From Cyprinodon diabolis (taxonomy: Eukaryota > Chordata > Actinopteri > Cyprinodontiformes > Cyprinodontidae): a DNA stretch of 64,000 bases. Location: positions 1 to 64,000 of the forward strand of contig JARPUW010000566.1 in assembly GCA_030533445.1 (NCBI GenBank), read 5' to 3'. Each line of letters begins with the position of its first letter. Within the stretch, counting starts at the first letter, position 1. The notes below the pieces were generated by a model. That model was not told the DNA's origin. It was given only the letters and a program-made list of their open reading frames with translations, and made no database searches. The position numbers and the translations under genes were made by a program. This document shows positions 6,519 through 17,851 of this stretch, piece after piece.

Positions 6519-9500
6519 AGACTCCAGCGACCCTACAAAATAAAAGCCTCTAGATTATACTAATGCATTAATTGATGCAAATGGCTCAACATTATGACCC
6601 AAACTCTTCCAGGTTGTTTTTATTAGACTCTAGTGACCTTTTCAAAACACACCCCAGAGCAAATTTCACAATAAAAGTCTCCCATTTACTCTGTAATAAA
6701 GCAACTATTCACCTAATAACATGGAAAACCAGTGATTTAACATTTGGAAATGGATTCTATATCACTGCTGGGCGTGACCCATCTTTTGATGCACATTCAT
6801 GATAGACTTTCAAAATAAGACTACAAGGACTCTACAGAATAAAAGCCTCTTCCTTATACACACTCATACATTCTGGCATATTGCTCATTGCCATTGGTGA
6901 TTTCATCACTGCAATGGCTCTTAGAAGGAGGGCGGAGCCCGCCAATGGTAACAGGCGGGCGGAGCCCGCCAAAGGTGATTACATCACTGCAATGGCTCTT
7001 AGCAGGCGGGCGGAGCCCGCCATTGGTGATTTCATCACTGCAATGGCTCTTAGAAGGCGGGCAGAGCCCGCCATTGGTGATTTTTTTCTTCACTGAGATG
7101 GCTCCTAGCAGGCGGGCGAAGCCCGCCAACTGGGCTTTACCCACTGTGTTTCAATATGGACAACCCATATTACCCTTGTGCATCATACGCTGTGCACGTC
7201 TATTTCCCAGATGTCAGCACAAGTGGCACACAGCTCTCTTTGCCCATGAACTTGCCCTCTTTCCTTCCCTCAGCAGCCCTCAAAGGCGTAAGCAGTTGGT
7301 CTGGGGAGCCCCGACGTCACTTGCCAGGGCCGTATTGGCCCGGTTCCCCAGACGGGCAGTAGGTGGCCCCCCTCAAAATTTCTTTAGAAATTTTCTAGTT
7401 ATTATTATAATTCTCCCGTATACCCAAAACTTCGGCGCGTAACTAGTCCCGCACGGTTTGGCGGATCGGGCCCAAAGTTGGCACACGCGTCGGGACCAAT
7501 GGGGTGATGTGTGCTTGTATAAAACTTTCTCATTAGTCCGAAGGTTTGCGAATTATTAGTGAAAACGTCGCAAAAAAATCCCATAGGAAATGAATGGGGA
7601 GAGGAAAAAAAAAGCATAAAAAACAGCACTTCACTGTGTCGGCATACATTCACCTAGAAAAACAGTTTGAAGCTCAGTTTGTAGATAAATCCTTCGTCTA
7701 TTTAAAACTGAAGACGGTATGTTGATAACTGCTACGGTTTTTGTATAATCAGACCTCAAGCACCACAAAGTTTTAGCAAAATCCAGCCTGCTAGAGTGGA
7801 GCAACTGAAAAGCTAGAGTGTGAGGCAGGCGTTTTTTAAACACAAAAAAACATTTTAAACTCGCCCTCACGGCCACATATTTATAGCTAGAGTCACCATT
7901 TTTGGTCAGTTTGTAGACTGAAATCTCTGGACCCACACAATATCTTCGGAATTACGGTAGGATTAATACTTTTCCTTAAAAACCCTCCAGACCGACCTAA
8001 AGTCGATGAAAATCAGAGCCGTTTTTCATTGGTTTTGGAGCAGAAGAGGGGAGAAAAACGAATCAGACTATGTGTTTTAAACTCGTCATAAATATTTTTC
8101 TGAATGACACACATACACCAAAGTTGGCATAGTTGGAGTCGAAGGATGACTGACGCTCACGGTGAAAAATTTTTTTGAATAACTCATACGGTTTTTGCTC
8201 AGCAGTCGTTTGTTCGGAGGACATTTTAAGCACCTGAAAGCTGAGTGACAGTGACCTGCTGCAGCTAGCTCAATTAGAAGCTTAGGTGTGATGAAACGTT
8301 TTTTCTTTTTCTTTCTCTTCCCATTCAGTTTGTAGATGACCTACAGCCATGAAAGTTACTCCAATCGAAGACAAGATATAGCTGTCGCTTAGATAAAAAG
8401 AATTTTTCAGATACCTTTTACGGTTTTTACTCAGCAGTCGTTTGTTCGGAGGGGTGCTTTAGCAGCTAAAAGGTGAGTGAGAGTGAGGTCCTGCAGTTAA
8501 AAGAAAGGGAGGAGCAGGTGGGCCAACCATTTTGTTTGTGCTTCGTTTTGGGTTGTGAAAGACCTACAGACATGAAGGTTACCCCAGTCTGAGACAAAGG
8601 ATAGATGTTGCTTTCACTGAAAGAATTTTTCAGATATCTTTTACGGTTTTTGCTCAGCAGTCGTTTGTTCGGAGGGTAAGCACCTGGAAGCTAGCTGACA
8701 GTTAGCTTCTGCAGCAGCCTGCTAGAGTGCAGCTGCTGAAATCTTAGTGTGAGGCGGCCATTTTTTTCAGATCAAACATCTTATTCTCGCCCTCACGGCC
8801 ACATATTTGGAGCTACAGTCACCATTTTTGGTCAGTTTGTAGACTGAAACCTCTGGATTCACACAATGTCTTCAGAATTACGGTAGGATTAATACTTTTC
8901 CTTAAAAACCCTCCAGACCAACCTAAAGTCGATGAGAGTTTCAGCCTTTCTCTATTCTTTTTGAGCTGAAGATGGGAGAGAAACGAATCAGACTATGTGT
9001 TTTCAACTCGTCATAAATATTTTTCTGAATGACACACATACACCAAAGTTGGTATAGTTGGAGTCGAAGGATTGCTGATGCTCATGGTGAAAATGTTTTT
9101 TGAATAACTCATACGGTTTTTGATCAGTAGTCGTTTGTTCGGTGCCGTTCTTCCCATACAAAAAAGCCTGGGAAGAAGAAACCAATAGTGAGTGCAGCTG
9201 TTGTCTGTGTCAGTGAGAGGCTCGTTAAGCGTTGTCAAGGTTACCAAGCTTCAAACAGATTTTACCTCTGCTGTTTTAAACAGCACATATTAATCTAATG
9301 GAGGGTGAAAGGACTGATTTAACATTGGGAAATGGATACTATATGACTGCTGTCCATGACACTTCCCTTGCCACTCAGCACTGATAGACTTTCAAAATAA
9401 GACTCCAGGGACCCTACAAAATAAAAGCCTCTATATTTTTTACATATATTTATTGCCCTATATGGCTCAACATTATGACCCAAACTCAACCCCGTTTTAG

Positions 9501-9690
9501 AGAATAGACTCTAGGAGACTGTTTAAAACACACCCTATAGCAAATTTCAAAATAAAAGCCTCCCATTTCCGCTTCATCTACTGCCCTAATAACATGGAAA
9601 AAGAGTGATTTAACAATTGGAAAGTAATCAACTATCATTGACGGGTCTGAACATTTTCCATAAACACAACTCTGTTGGACTTTCAAAATA
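6519..9690. repeat. Array unit U3 (3,172 bp)
   Basis: This unit has five hairpins, the first with a broken stem (GGAGGGC at 6927), and no module. From about 7,400 onward it shares many private variants with U18 at a constant offset of 49,776 bp: TTAGTGAAAACG near 7557, AAGCACCAC near 7756, CTTCAGAATT near 8870, TAACAATTGG near 9612 and TTTTCCATAAAC near 9654. This is the start of a long shared block, described under findings. Confidence 0.93.
6927..7127. repeat. Hairpin cluster, U3 (5 hairpins)
   Basis: The layout is as in U2, except that the first hairpin reads GGAGGGC at its left arm (A at 6929), leaving one mismatch in the stem. Confidence 0.95.
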
Positions 9691-10098
9691 AGACTCCAGC
9701 GACCCTACAAAATAAAAGCCTCTAGATTATACTAATGCATTAATTGATGCAAATGGCTCAACATTATGACCCAAACTCTTCCAGGTTGTTTTTATTAGAC
9801 TCTAGTGACCTTTTCAAAACACACCCCAGAGCAAATTTCACAATAAAAGTCTCCCATTTACTCTGTAATACAGCAACTATTCACCTAATAACATGGAAAA
9901 CCAGTGATTTAACATTTGGAAATGGATTCTATATCACTGCTGGGCGTGACCCATCTTTTGATGCACATTCATGATAGACTTTCAAAATAAGACTACAAGG
10001 ACTCTACAGAATAAAAGCCTCTTCCTTATACACACTCATACATTCTGGCATATTGCTCATTGCCATTGGTGATTTCATCACTGCAATGGCTCTTAGAA

Positions 10099-10299
10099 GG
10101 CGGGCGGAGCCCGCCAATGGTAACAGGCGGGCGGAGCCCGCCAAAGGTGATTACATCACTGCAATGGCTCTTAGCAGGCGGGCGGAGCCCGCCATTGGTG
10201 ATTTCATCACTGCAATGGCTCTTAGAAGGCGGGCAGAGCCCGCCATTGGTGATTTTTTTCTTCACTGAGATGGCTCCTAGCAGGCGGGCGAAGCCCGCC
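10099..10299. repeat. Hairpin cluster, U4 (5 hairpins)
   Basis: The five hairpins follow the U2 layout and all stems are perfect. Confidence 0.95.
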
Positions 10300-10572
10300 A
10301 ACTGGGCTTTACCCACTGTGTTTCAATATGGACAACCCATATTACCCTTGTGCATCATACGCTGTGCACGTCTATTTCCCAGATTTCAGCACAAGTGGCA
10401 CACAGCTCTCTTTGCCCATGAACTTGCCCTCTTTCCTTCCCTCAGCAGCCCTCAAAGGCGTAAGCAGTTGGTCTGGGGAGCCCCGACGTCACTTGCCAGG
10501 GCCGTATTGGCCCGGTTCCCCAGACGGGCAGTAGGTGGCCCCCCTCAAAATTTCTTTAGAAATTTTCTAGTT

Positions 10573-10638
10573 GGGGGGCCACATGCCGAAGGCATGGCCC
10601 ACCTACTACTATTGCACATATTTATTCCGCGTATTATT
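10573..10638. repeat. 66/69-bp hairpin module x1 (U4)
   Basis: There is a single copy, followed directly by a (ATT)n tract of several triplets. This unit also carries the transposon about 0.9 kb further on. Confidence 0.93.
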
Positions 10639-11517
10639 ATTATTATTATAATTCTCCCGTATACCCAAAACTTCGGCACGTAACTAGTCCCGCACGGTTT
10701 GGCGGATCGGGCCCAAAGTTGGCACACGCGTCGGGACCAATGGGGTGATGTGTGCTTGTATAAAACTTTCTCATTAGTCCGAAGGTTTGCGAATTATTAG
10801 CGAAAACGTCGCAAAAAAATCCCATAGGAAATGAATGGGAAGAGGTAAAAAAAAGCATAAAAAACAGCACTTCACTGTGTCGGCATACATTCACCTAGAA
10901 AAACAGTTTGAAGCTCAGTTTGTAGATAAATCCTTCCTCTATTTAAAACTGAAGACGGTATGTTGATAACTGCTACGGTTTTTGTATAATCAGACCTCAA
11001 GCGCCACAAAGTTTTAGCAAAATCCAGCCTGCTAGAGTGGAGCAACTGAAAAGCTAGAGTGTGAGGCAGGCGTTTTTTAAACACAAAATAACATTTTAAA
11101 CTCGCCCTCACGGCCACATATTTATAGCTAGAGTCACCATTTTTGGTCAGTTTGTAGACTGAAATCTCTGGACCCACACAATATCTTCGGAATTACGGTA
11201 GGATTAATACTTTTCCTTAAAAACCCTCCAGACCGACCTAAAGTCGATGAAAATCAGAGCCGTTTTTCATTGGTTTTGGAGCAGAAGAGGGGAGAAAAAC
11301 GAATCCGACTATGTGTTTTAAACTCGTCATAAATATTTTTCTGAATGACACACATACACCAAAGTTGGCATAGTTGGAGTCGAAGGATGACTGACGCTCA
11401 CGGTGAAAAAATTTTTTGAATAACTCATACGGTTTTTGCTCAGCAGTCGTTTGTTCGGAGGACATTTTAAGCACCTGAAAGCTGAGTGACAGTGACCTGC
11501 TGCAGCTAGCTCAATTA

Positions 11518-11719
11518 CAGGTGCTGGTCATAAAATTAGAATATCATGAAAAAGTAGATTGATTTCAGTAATTCCATTTAAAAAGTGAAACTTGTATATT
11601 ATATTCATACATTACATACAAACTCATATATTTCAGATGTTTATTTTGTTTAATTTTGATGATTACAAATAACAACAAATGAAAATCTCAAATTCATCAT
11701 ATCAGAAAATTAGAATATT
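11518..11719 (+). repeat. Left terminal inverted repeat of Tc1-like element (202 bp)
   Basis: This is the mirror image of 12928-13129 with a single mismatch (A at 11671 opposite C at 12976). It contains two direct copies of AAAATTAGAATAT, an outer one at 11532-11544 and an inner one at 11706-11718. That is the IR/DR arrangement of transposase-binding sites known from Sleeping Beauty-type Tc1 elements. It lies downstream of the transposase stop codon; on the minus strand it contains AATAAA at 11645-11640, a possible poly(A) signal. Confidence 0.95.
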
Positions 11720-11805
11720 ACTGAAGACCAATAAAAACAAAGGATTTATAGAAATGTTGGCCAACTGAAAAGTATGAACATGAAAAGTATGAGCATGTAC
11801 AGTAC
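11720..11805. other. Tc1-like element, 3' untranslated spacer
   Basis: This 86-bp interval separates the transposase stop codon from the left inverted repeat. No motif other than A/T-rich sequence was seen. It belongs to the transposon, not to the array unit. Confidence 0.85.
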
Positions 11806-12810
11806 TCAGTATTTAGTTGGGCCTCCTTTGGCCTGTATTACTGCAGCAATGCGGCGTGGCATGGAGTCGATCAGTCTGTGGCACTGCTCAGGTGTTATGA
11901 TAGCCCAGGTTGCTCTAATAGTGGCTTTTAGCTCTTCTGAATTGTTGGGTCTGGTGTATTGCATCTTCTTCTTCACAATACCCCATAGATTTTCTATGGG
12001 GTTAAGGTCAGGAGAGTTTGCTGGCCAATTAAGAACAGGGATACCATGGTCCTTCAACCAGGTACTGGTAGCTTTGGCACTGTGTGCAGGTGCCAAGTCC
12101 TGTTGGAAAATGAAATCTGCATCTCCAAAAAGTTGGTCAGCTGCAGGAAGCATGAAGTGCTCTAAAACTTCCTGGTATGTGGCTGCGTTGACCCTGGACC
12201 TCAGAAAACACAATGGACCAACACCAGCAGATGACATGGCACCCCAAACCATCACTGACTGTGGAAACTTTACACTGGACTTCAAGCAACGTGGATGAAG
12301 TGTCTCTCTTCTTTTCCTCCAGACTCTGGGACCTTGATTTCCAAAGGAAATGCAAAATTTACTTTCATCAGAGAACATGACTTTGGACCACTCACCAGCA
12401 GTCCAGTCCTGTTTCTCTTTAGCCCAGGCAAGACGCTTCTGATGCTGTCTGTGGTTCAAGAGTGGCTTGACACAAGGAATGCGACAGCAGAAACCCATGT
12501 CTTTCATACGTCTGTGTGTGGTGGTTCTTGAAGCACTCACTCCAGCTGCAGTCCACTCTTTGTGAATCTCCCCCACATTTTTGAATGGGTTTTGTTTCAC
12601 AATCCTCTCCAGGGTGCGGTTATCTCTCTTGCTTGTACACTTTTTTCGACCACATCTTTTCCTTCCCTTCGCCTCTCTATTAATGTGCTTGGACACTGAG
12701 CTCTGTGAACAGCCAGCCTCTTTAGCGATGACCTTTTGTGTCTTGCCCTCCTTGTGCAAGGTGTCGATGGTCGTCTTTTGGACAACTGTCAAGTCAGCAG
12801 TCTTCCCCAT
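11806..12810 (-). CDS. Tc1-like transposase (DD34E), intact
   Basis: This 334-residue protein has the usual length for Tc1 transposases, which cut and paste the element at TA dinucleotides by binding its terminal repeats. The N-terminal half looks like a bipartite DNA-binding region: a first helix-turn-helix at about residues 5-45 (SQSSVSKHI), a basic stretch KGRKRCGRKK (48-57) resembling a GRPR-like hook or nuclear localisation signal, and a second helix-turn-helix at about 60-105. The catalytic domain has D148 (MFSDESKF), D238 (FIFQQDLAPAH) and E273 (SPDLNPIENLWG), with exactly 34 residues between the second D and E. W189-G190 lies in VMVWGAMS. I chose the ATG at 12810 (MGKTADL) over one 12 codons upstream because family members typically begin MGK. 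There is no stop or frameshift, so it may be functional. Confidence 0.95.
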   Translation of the reverse strand: MGKTADLTVVQKTTIDTLHKEGKTQKVIAKEAGCSQSSVSKHINREAKGRKRCGRKKCTSKRDNRTLERIVKQNPFKNVGEIHKEWTAAGVSASRTTTHRRMKDMGFCCRIPCVKPLLNHRQHQKRLAWAKEKQDWTAGEWSKVMFSDESKFCISFGNQGPRVWRKRRETLHPRCLKSSVKFPQSVMVWGAMSSAGVGPLCFLRSRVNAATYQEVLEHFMLPAADQLFGDADFIFQQDLAPAHSAKATSTWLKDHGIPVLNWPANSPDLNPIENLWGIVKKKMQYTRPNNSEELKATIRATWAIITPEQCHRLIDSMPRRIAAVIQAKGGPTKY

Positions 12811-12927
12811 GATTGTGTAGCCTATAGAACTAGACTGAAAGACCATTTAAAGGCTTTTGCAGGTGGTTTGAGTTAATTAGCTGATTAGAGTGTGGCACCA
12901 GGGGCCATCAATTTTGAACCTTTTCAC
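12811..12927 (-). promoter_or_regulatory. Tc1-like element, 5' untranslated interval
   Basis: This 117-bp interval lies between the right inverted repeat and the chosen transposase ATG. It holds an alternative in-frame ATG at 12846 that would add 12 residues (MVFQSSSIGYTI) not expected in the family. No clear TATA box was identified. Confidence 0.6.
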
Positions 12928-13129
12928 AATATTCTAATTTTCTGATATGATGAATTTGAGATTTTCATTTGTTGTCATTTGTAATCATCAAAATTAAACA
13001 AAATAAACATCTGAAATATATGAGTTTGTATGTAATGTATGAATATAATATACAAGTTTCACTTTTTAAATGGAATTACTGAAATCAATCTACTTTTTCA
13101 TGATATTCTAATTTTATGACCAGCACCTG
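12928..13129 (-). repeat. Right terminal inverted repeat of Tc1-like element (202 bp)
   Basis: This is the reverse complement of 11518-11719 with one mismatch. Copies of the AAAATTAGAATAT core (minus strand) lie at 13103-13115 (outer) and 12929-12941 (inner). It is upstream of the transposase start, with 117 bp between the inner edge and the ATG. The promoter and 5' leader presumably lie here, which is inference from the usual Tc1 layout. Confidence 0.95.
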
Positions 13130-14545
13130 TAGAAGCTTAGGTGTGATGAAACGTTTTTTCTTTTTCTTTCTCTTCCCATTCAGTTTGTAGATGACCTACA
13201 GCCATGAAAGTTACTCCAATTGAAGACAAGATATAGCTGTCGCTTAGATAAAAAGAATTTTTCAGACACCTTTTACGGTTTTTACTCAGCAGTCGTTTGT
13301 TCGGAGGGGTGCTTTAGCAGCTAAAAGGTGAGTGAGAGTGAGGTCCTGCAGTTCAAACAAAGGGAGGAGCAGGTGGGCCAACCATTTTGTTTGTGCTTCG
13401 TTTTGGGTTGTGAAAGACCTACAGACATGAAGGTTACCCCAGTCTGAGACAAAGGATAGATGTTGCTTTCACTGAAAGAATTTTTCAGATATCTTTTACG
13501 GTTTTTGCTCAGCAGTCGTTTGTTCGGAGGGTAAGCACCTGGAAGCTAGCTGACAGTTAGCTTCTGCAGCAGCCTGCTAGAGTGCAGCTGCTGAAATCTT
13601 AGTGTGAGGCGGCCATTTTTTTAAGATCAAACATCTTATTCTCGCCCTCACGGCCACATATTTGGAGCTACAGTCACCATTTTTGGTCAGTTTGTAGACT
13701 GAAACCTCTGGACTCACACAATGTCTTCGGAATTACGGTAGGATTAATACTTTTCCTTAAAAACCCTCCAGACCAACCTAAAGTCGATGAGTTTCAGCCT
13801 TTCTCCATTCTTTTTGAGCTGAAGATGGGAGAGAAACGAATCAGACTATGTGTTTTCAAGTCGTCATAAATATTGTTCTGAATGACACACATACACCAAA
13901 GTTGGTATACTTGGAGTCGAAGGATTGCTGATGCTCATGGTGAAAATGTTTTTTGAATAACTCATACGGTTTTTGATCAGTAGTCGTTTGTTTTCGTTGC
14001 CGTTCTTCCCATACAAAAAAGCCTGGGAAGAAGAAACCAATAGTGAGTGCAGCTGTTGTCTGTGTCAGTGAGAGGCTCGTTAAGCGTTGTCAAGGTTACC
14101 AAGCTTCAAACAGATTTTACCTCTGCTGTTTTAAACAGCACATATTAATCTAATGGAGGGTGAAAGCACTGATTTAACATTGGGAAATGGATACTATATG
14201 ACTGCCGTCCATGACACTTCCCTTGCCACTCAGCACTGATAGACTTTCAAAATAAGACTCCAGGGACCCTTCAAAATAAAAGCCTCTATATTTTTTACAT
14301 ATATTTATTGCCCTATATGGCTCAACATTATGACCCAAACTCAACCCCATTTTAGAGAATAGACTCTAGGAGACTGTTTAAAACACACCCTATGGCAAAT
14401 TTCAAAATAAAAGCCTCCCATTTCCGCTTCATCTACTGCCCTAATAAAATGGAAAAAGAGTGATTTAACGATTGGAAAGTCATCAACTATCATTGATGGG
14501 TCTGAACATTTTCTCTAAACACAACTCTGTTGGACTTTCAAAATA

Positions 14546-17500
14546 AGACTCCAGGGACCCTACAAAATAAAAGCCTCTAGATTATACTAATGCATTAATT
14601 GATGCAAATGGCTCAACATTATGACCCAAACTCTTCCAGGTTGTTTTTATTAGACTCTGGTGACCTTTTCAAAACACACCCCAGAGCAAATTTCACAATA
14701 AAAGTATCCCATTTACTCTGTAATACAGGAACTATTCACCTAATAACATGGAAAACCAGTGATTTAACATTTGGAAATGGATTCTATATCACTGCTGGGC
14801 ATGACCCATCTATAGATGCACTTCCATGATAGACTTTCAAAATAAGACTACAGGGACTCTACAAAATAAAAGCCTCTTCCTTATACACACTCATACATTC
14901 TGGCATATTGCTTATAGCCATTTGTAATTTCATCACTGCAATGGCTCTTAGAAGGCGGGCGGAGCCCGCCATTGGTGATTTCATCACTGCAATGGCTGTT
15001 AGGAGGCGGGCGGAGCCCGCCAATGGTGATTTTTTTCATCACTGCAATGGCTCCTAGCAGGCGGGCGGAGCCCGCCATTGGTGATTTCATCACTGCAATG
15101 GCTGTTAGGAGGCGGGCGGAGCCCGCCAATGGTGATTTTTTTCATCACTGCAATGGCTCCTAGCAGGCGGGCGGAGCCCGCCATTGGTGATTTCATCACT
15201 GCAATGGCTCTTAGCAGGCGGGCAATGCCCGCCATTGGGGATTTTTTTCATCGCTGCAATGGCTCCTAGCAGGCGGGCGGAGCCCACCAACTGAGCTTTA
15301 CCCACTGCGGTTCAATATGGACAACCCATATTACCCTTGTGCATCATACGCTGTGCACGTCTATTACCCAGATTTCAGCACAGGTGGCACACAGCTCTCT
15401 TTGCCCATGACCTAGCCCTCTTTCCTTCCCTCAGCAGCCCTCAAAGGCATAAGCAGTTGGTCTGGGGAGCCCCGACATCACTTGCCAGGGCCGTATTGGC
15501 CCGGTTCCCCAGACGGGCAGTAGGTGGCCCCCCTCAAAATTTCTTTAGAAATTTTCTAGTTATTATTATAATTCTCCCGTATACCCAAAACTTCGGCACG
15601 TAACTAGTCCCGCACGGTTTGGCGGATCGGGCCCAAAGTTGGCACACGCGTCGGGACCAATGGGGTGATGTGTGCTTGTATAAAACTTTCTCATTAGTCC
15701 GAAGGTTTGCGAATTATTAGCGAAAACGTCGCAAAAAAATCCCATAGGAAATGAATGGGGAGAGGAAAAAAAAAGCATAAAAAACAGCACTTCACTGTGT
15801 CGGCATACATTCACCTAGAAAAACAGTTTGAAGCTCAGTTTGTAGATAAATCCTTCGTCTATTTAAAACTGAAGACGGTATGTTGATAACTGCTACGGTT
15901 TTTGTATAATCAGACCTCAAGCGCCACAAAGTTTTAGCAAAATCCAGCCTGCTAGAGTGGAGCAACTGAAAAGCTAGAGTGTGAGGCAGGCGTTTTTTAA
16001 ACACAAAAAAACATTTTAAACTCGCCCTCACGGCCACATATTTATAGCTAGAGTCACCATTTTTGGTCAGTTTGTAGACTGAAATCTCTGGACCCACACA
16101 ATATCTTCGGAATTACGGTAGGATTAATACTTTTCCTTAAAAACCCTCCAGACCGACCTAAAGTCGATGAAAATCAGAGCCGTTTTTCATTGGTTTTGGA
16201 GCAGAAGAGGGGAGAAAAACGAATCAGACTATGTGTTTTAAACTCGTCATAAATATTTTTCTGAATGACACACATACACCAAAGTTGGCATAGTTGGAGT
16301 CGAAGGATGGCTGACGCTCACGGTGAAAAAATATTTTGAATAACTCATACGGTTTTTGCTCAGCAGTCGTTTGTTCGGAGGACATTTTAAGCAGCTGAAA
16401 GCTGGGGGAGAGTGTCCTGCTGCAGCTAGCTCAATTAGAAGATCAGGTGTGACAAAACGTTTTTTCTTTTTCTTTCTCTTCCCATTCAGGTTGTAGATGA
16501 CCTACAGCCATGAAAGTTACTCCAATTGAAGACAAGATATAGCTGTCGCTTAGATAAAAATAATTTTTCAGATACCTTTTACGGTTTTTACTCAGCAGTC
16601 GTTTGTTCGGAGGGGTGCTTTAGCAGCTAAAAGGTGAGTGAGAGTGAGGTCCTGCAGTTCAAACAAAGGGAGGAGCAGGTGAGCCAACCATTTTGTTTGT
16701 GCTTCGTTTTGGGTTGTGAAAGACCTACAGACATGAAGGTTACCCCAGTCTGAGACAAAGGATAGATGTTGCTTTCACTGAAAGAATTTTTCAGATATCT
16801 TTTACGGTTTTTGCTCAGCAGTCGTTTGTTCGGAGGGTAAGCACCTGGAAGCTAGCTGACAGTTAGCTTCTGCAGCAGCCTGCTAGAGTGCAGCTGCTGA
16901 AATCTTAGTGTGAGGCGGCCATTCTTTTAAGATCAAACATCTTATTCTCGCCCTCACGGCCACATATTTGGAGCTACAGTCACCATTTTTGGTCAGTTTG
17001 TAGACTGAAACCTCTGGACTCACACAATGTCTTCGGAATTACGGTAGGATTAATACTTTTCCTTAAAAACCGTCCAGACCAACCTAAAGTCGATGAGAGT
17101 TTCAGCCTTTCTCTATTCTTTTTGAGCTGAAGATGGGAGAGAAACGAATCAGACTATGTGTTTTCAACTCGTCATAAATATTTTTCTGAATGACACACAT
17201 ACACCAAAGTTGGTATAGTTGGAGTCGAAGGATTGCTGATGCTCATGGTGAAAATGTTTTTTGAATAACTCATACGGTTTTTGATCAGTAGTCGTTTGTT
17301 CGGTGCCGTTCTTCCCATACAAAAAAGCCTGGGAAGAAGAAACCAATAGTGAGTGCAGCTGTTGTCTGTGTCAGTGAGAGGCTCGTTAAGCGTTGTCAAG
17401 GTTACCAAGCTTCAAACAGATTTTACCTCTGCTGTTTTAAACAGCACATATTAATCTAATGGAGGGTGAAAGGACTGATTTAACATTGGGAAATGGATAC

Positions 17501-17851
17501 TATATGACTGCTGTCCATGACACTTCCCTTGCCACTCAGCACTGATAGACTTTCAAAATAAGACTCCAGGGACCCTACAAAATAAAAGCCTCTATATTTT
17601 TTACATATATTTATTGCCCTATATGGCTCAACATTATGACCCAAACTCAACCCCGTTTTAGAGAATAGACTCTAGGAGACTGTTTAAAACACACCCTGTA
17701 GCAAATTTCAAAATAAAAGCCTCCCATTTCCGCTTCATCTACTGCCCTAATAACATGGAAAAAGAGTGATTTAACGATTGGAAAGTAATCAACTATCATT
17801 GACGGGTCTGAACATTTTCTATAAACACAACTCTGTTGGACTTTCAAAATA
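14546..17851. repeat. Array unit U5 (3,306 bp), expanded hairpin cluster
   Basis: The first third is the most diverged part of the array. It has seven hairpins instead of four or five and TTTGTAATTTC before the cluster (shared with U8, U9, U10 and U20). It also has CCTAGCC instead of CTTGCC near 15412, and GACATCAC instead of GACGTCAC near 15474. From about 15,566 its second half matches U13 at a constant offset of 25,451 bp, sharing GGATGGCTGACG near 16305, GAAGATCAGG near 16437 and ACCGTCCAG near 17069. There is no module. Confidence 0.92.
14954..15288. repeat. Hairpin cluster, U5 (7 hairpins, expanded)
   Basis: Hairpins start at 14954, 15005, 15060, 15111, 15166, 15217 and 15272. The pair at 15005/15060 recurs at 15111/15166, a 106-bp tandem duplication of a two-hairpin block. 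The sixth hairpin has a private AAT loop (15224-15226) with an intact stem. The seventh has a broken right arm (GCCCACC, A at 15286). Linkers with TGTTAGGA and runs of T distinguish this cluster from the others. Confidence 0.95.

Larger units (their letters stand above)
11516..13131 (-). mobile_element. Tc1-like (Tc1/mariner) DNA transposon, apparently complete
   Basis: A 1,612-bp insertion (11518-13129) starts CAGGTGCTGGTCAT and ends with the reverse complement. It is flanked by TA at 11516-11517 and 13130-13131, the target-site duplication typical of Tc1/mariner elements. Removing the element and one TA restores CAATTAGAAGCTTAGG, the sequence found at this place in most other units, so the empty site is directly visible. 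It has 202-bp terminal inverted repeats differing at one base and a single uninterrupted transposase frame on the minus strand. Only one of about 20 units carries it, so it inserted after that unit was last copied or homogenised. I recall similar elements from teleost genomes, but no search was possible. Confidence 0.96.
9691..14545. repeat. Array unit U4, interrupted by a Tc1-like element
   Basis: The unit is 4,855 bp in total, or 3,241 bp once the 1,612-bp insertion and the duplicated TA are removed. It carries five hairpins and one 66-bp module. The part before about 10.8 kb matches U19 at offset 49,776. The part after the insertion is rich in private changes, for example GTTTTCGTTGCCG near 13989, AAAGCACTG near 14163 and AATAAAATGG near 14443. 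It also shares AATATTGTTCTG near 13869 with U6-U9. Confidence 0.92.

Noticed and set aside
11774..12298. 174-codon plus-strand frame inside the transposon, and other short frames at 12137-12820
   Set aside because: These are antisense or alternate-frame shadows of the transposase gene, which has clear catalytic motifs.
14954..15288. CRISPR-like array (regular direct repeats with palindromes)
   Set aside because: The intervals between palindromes are themselves copies of one sequence, not unique spacers. No cas-like genes are present and the context is a eukaryotic satellite.
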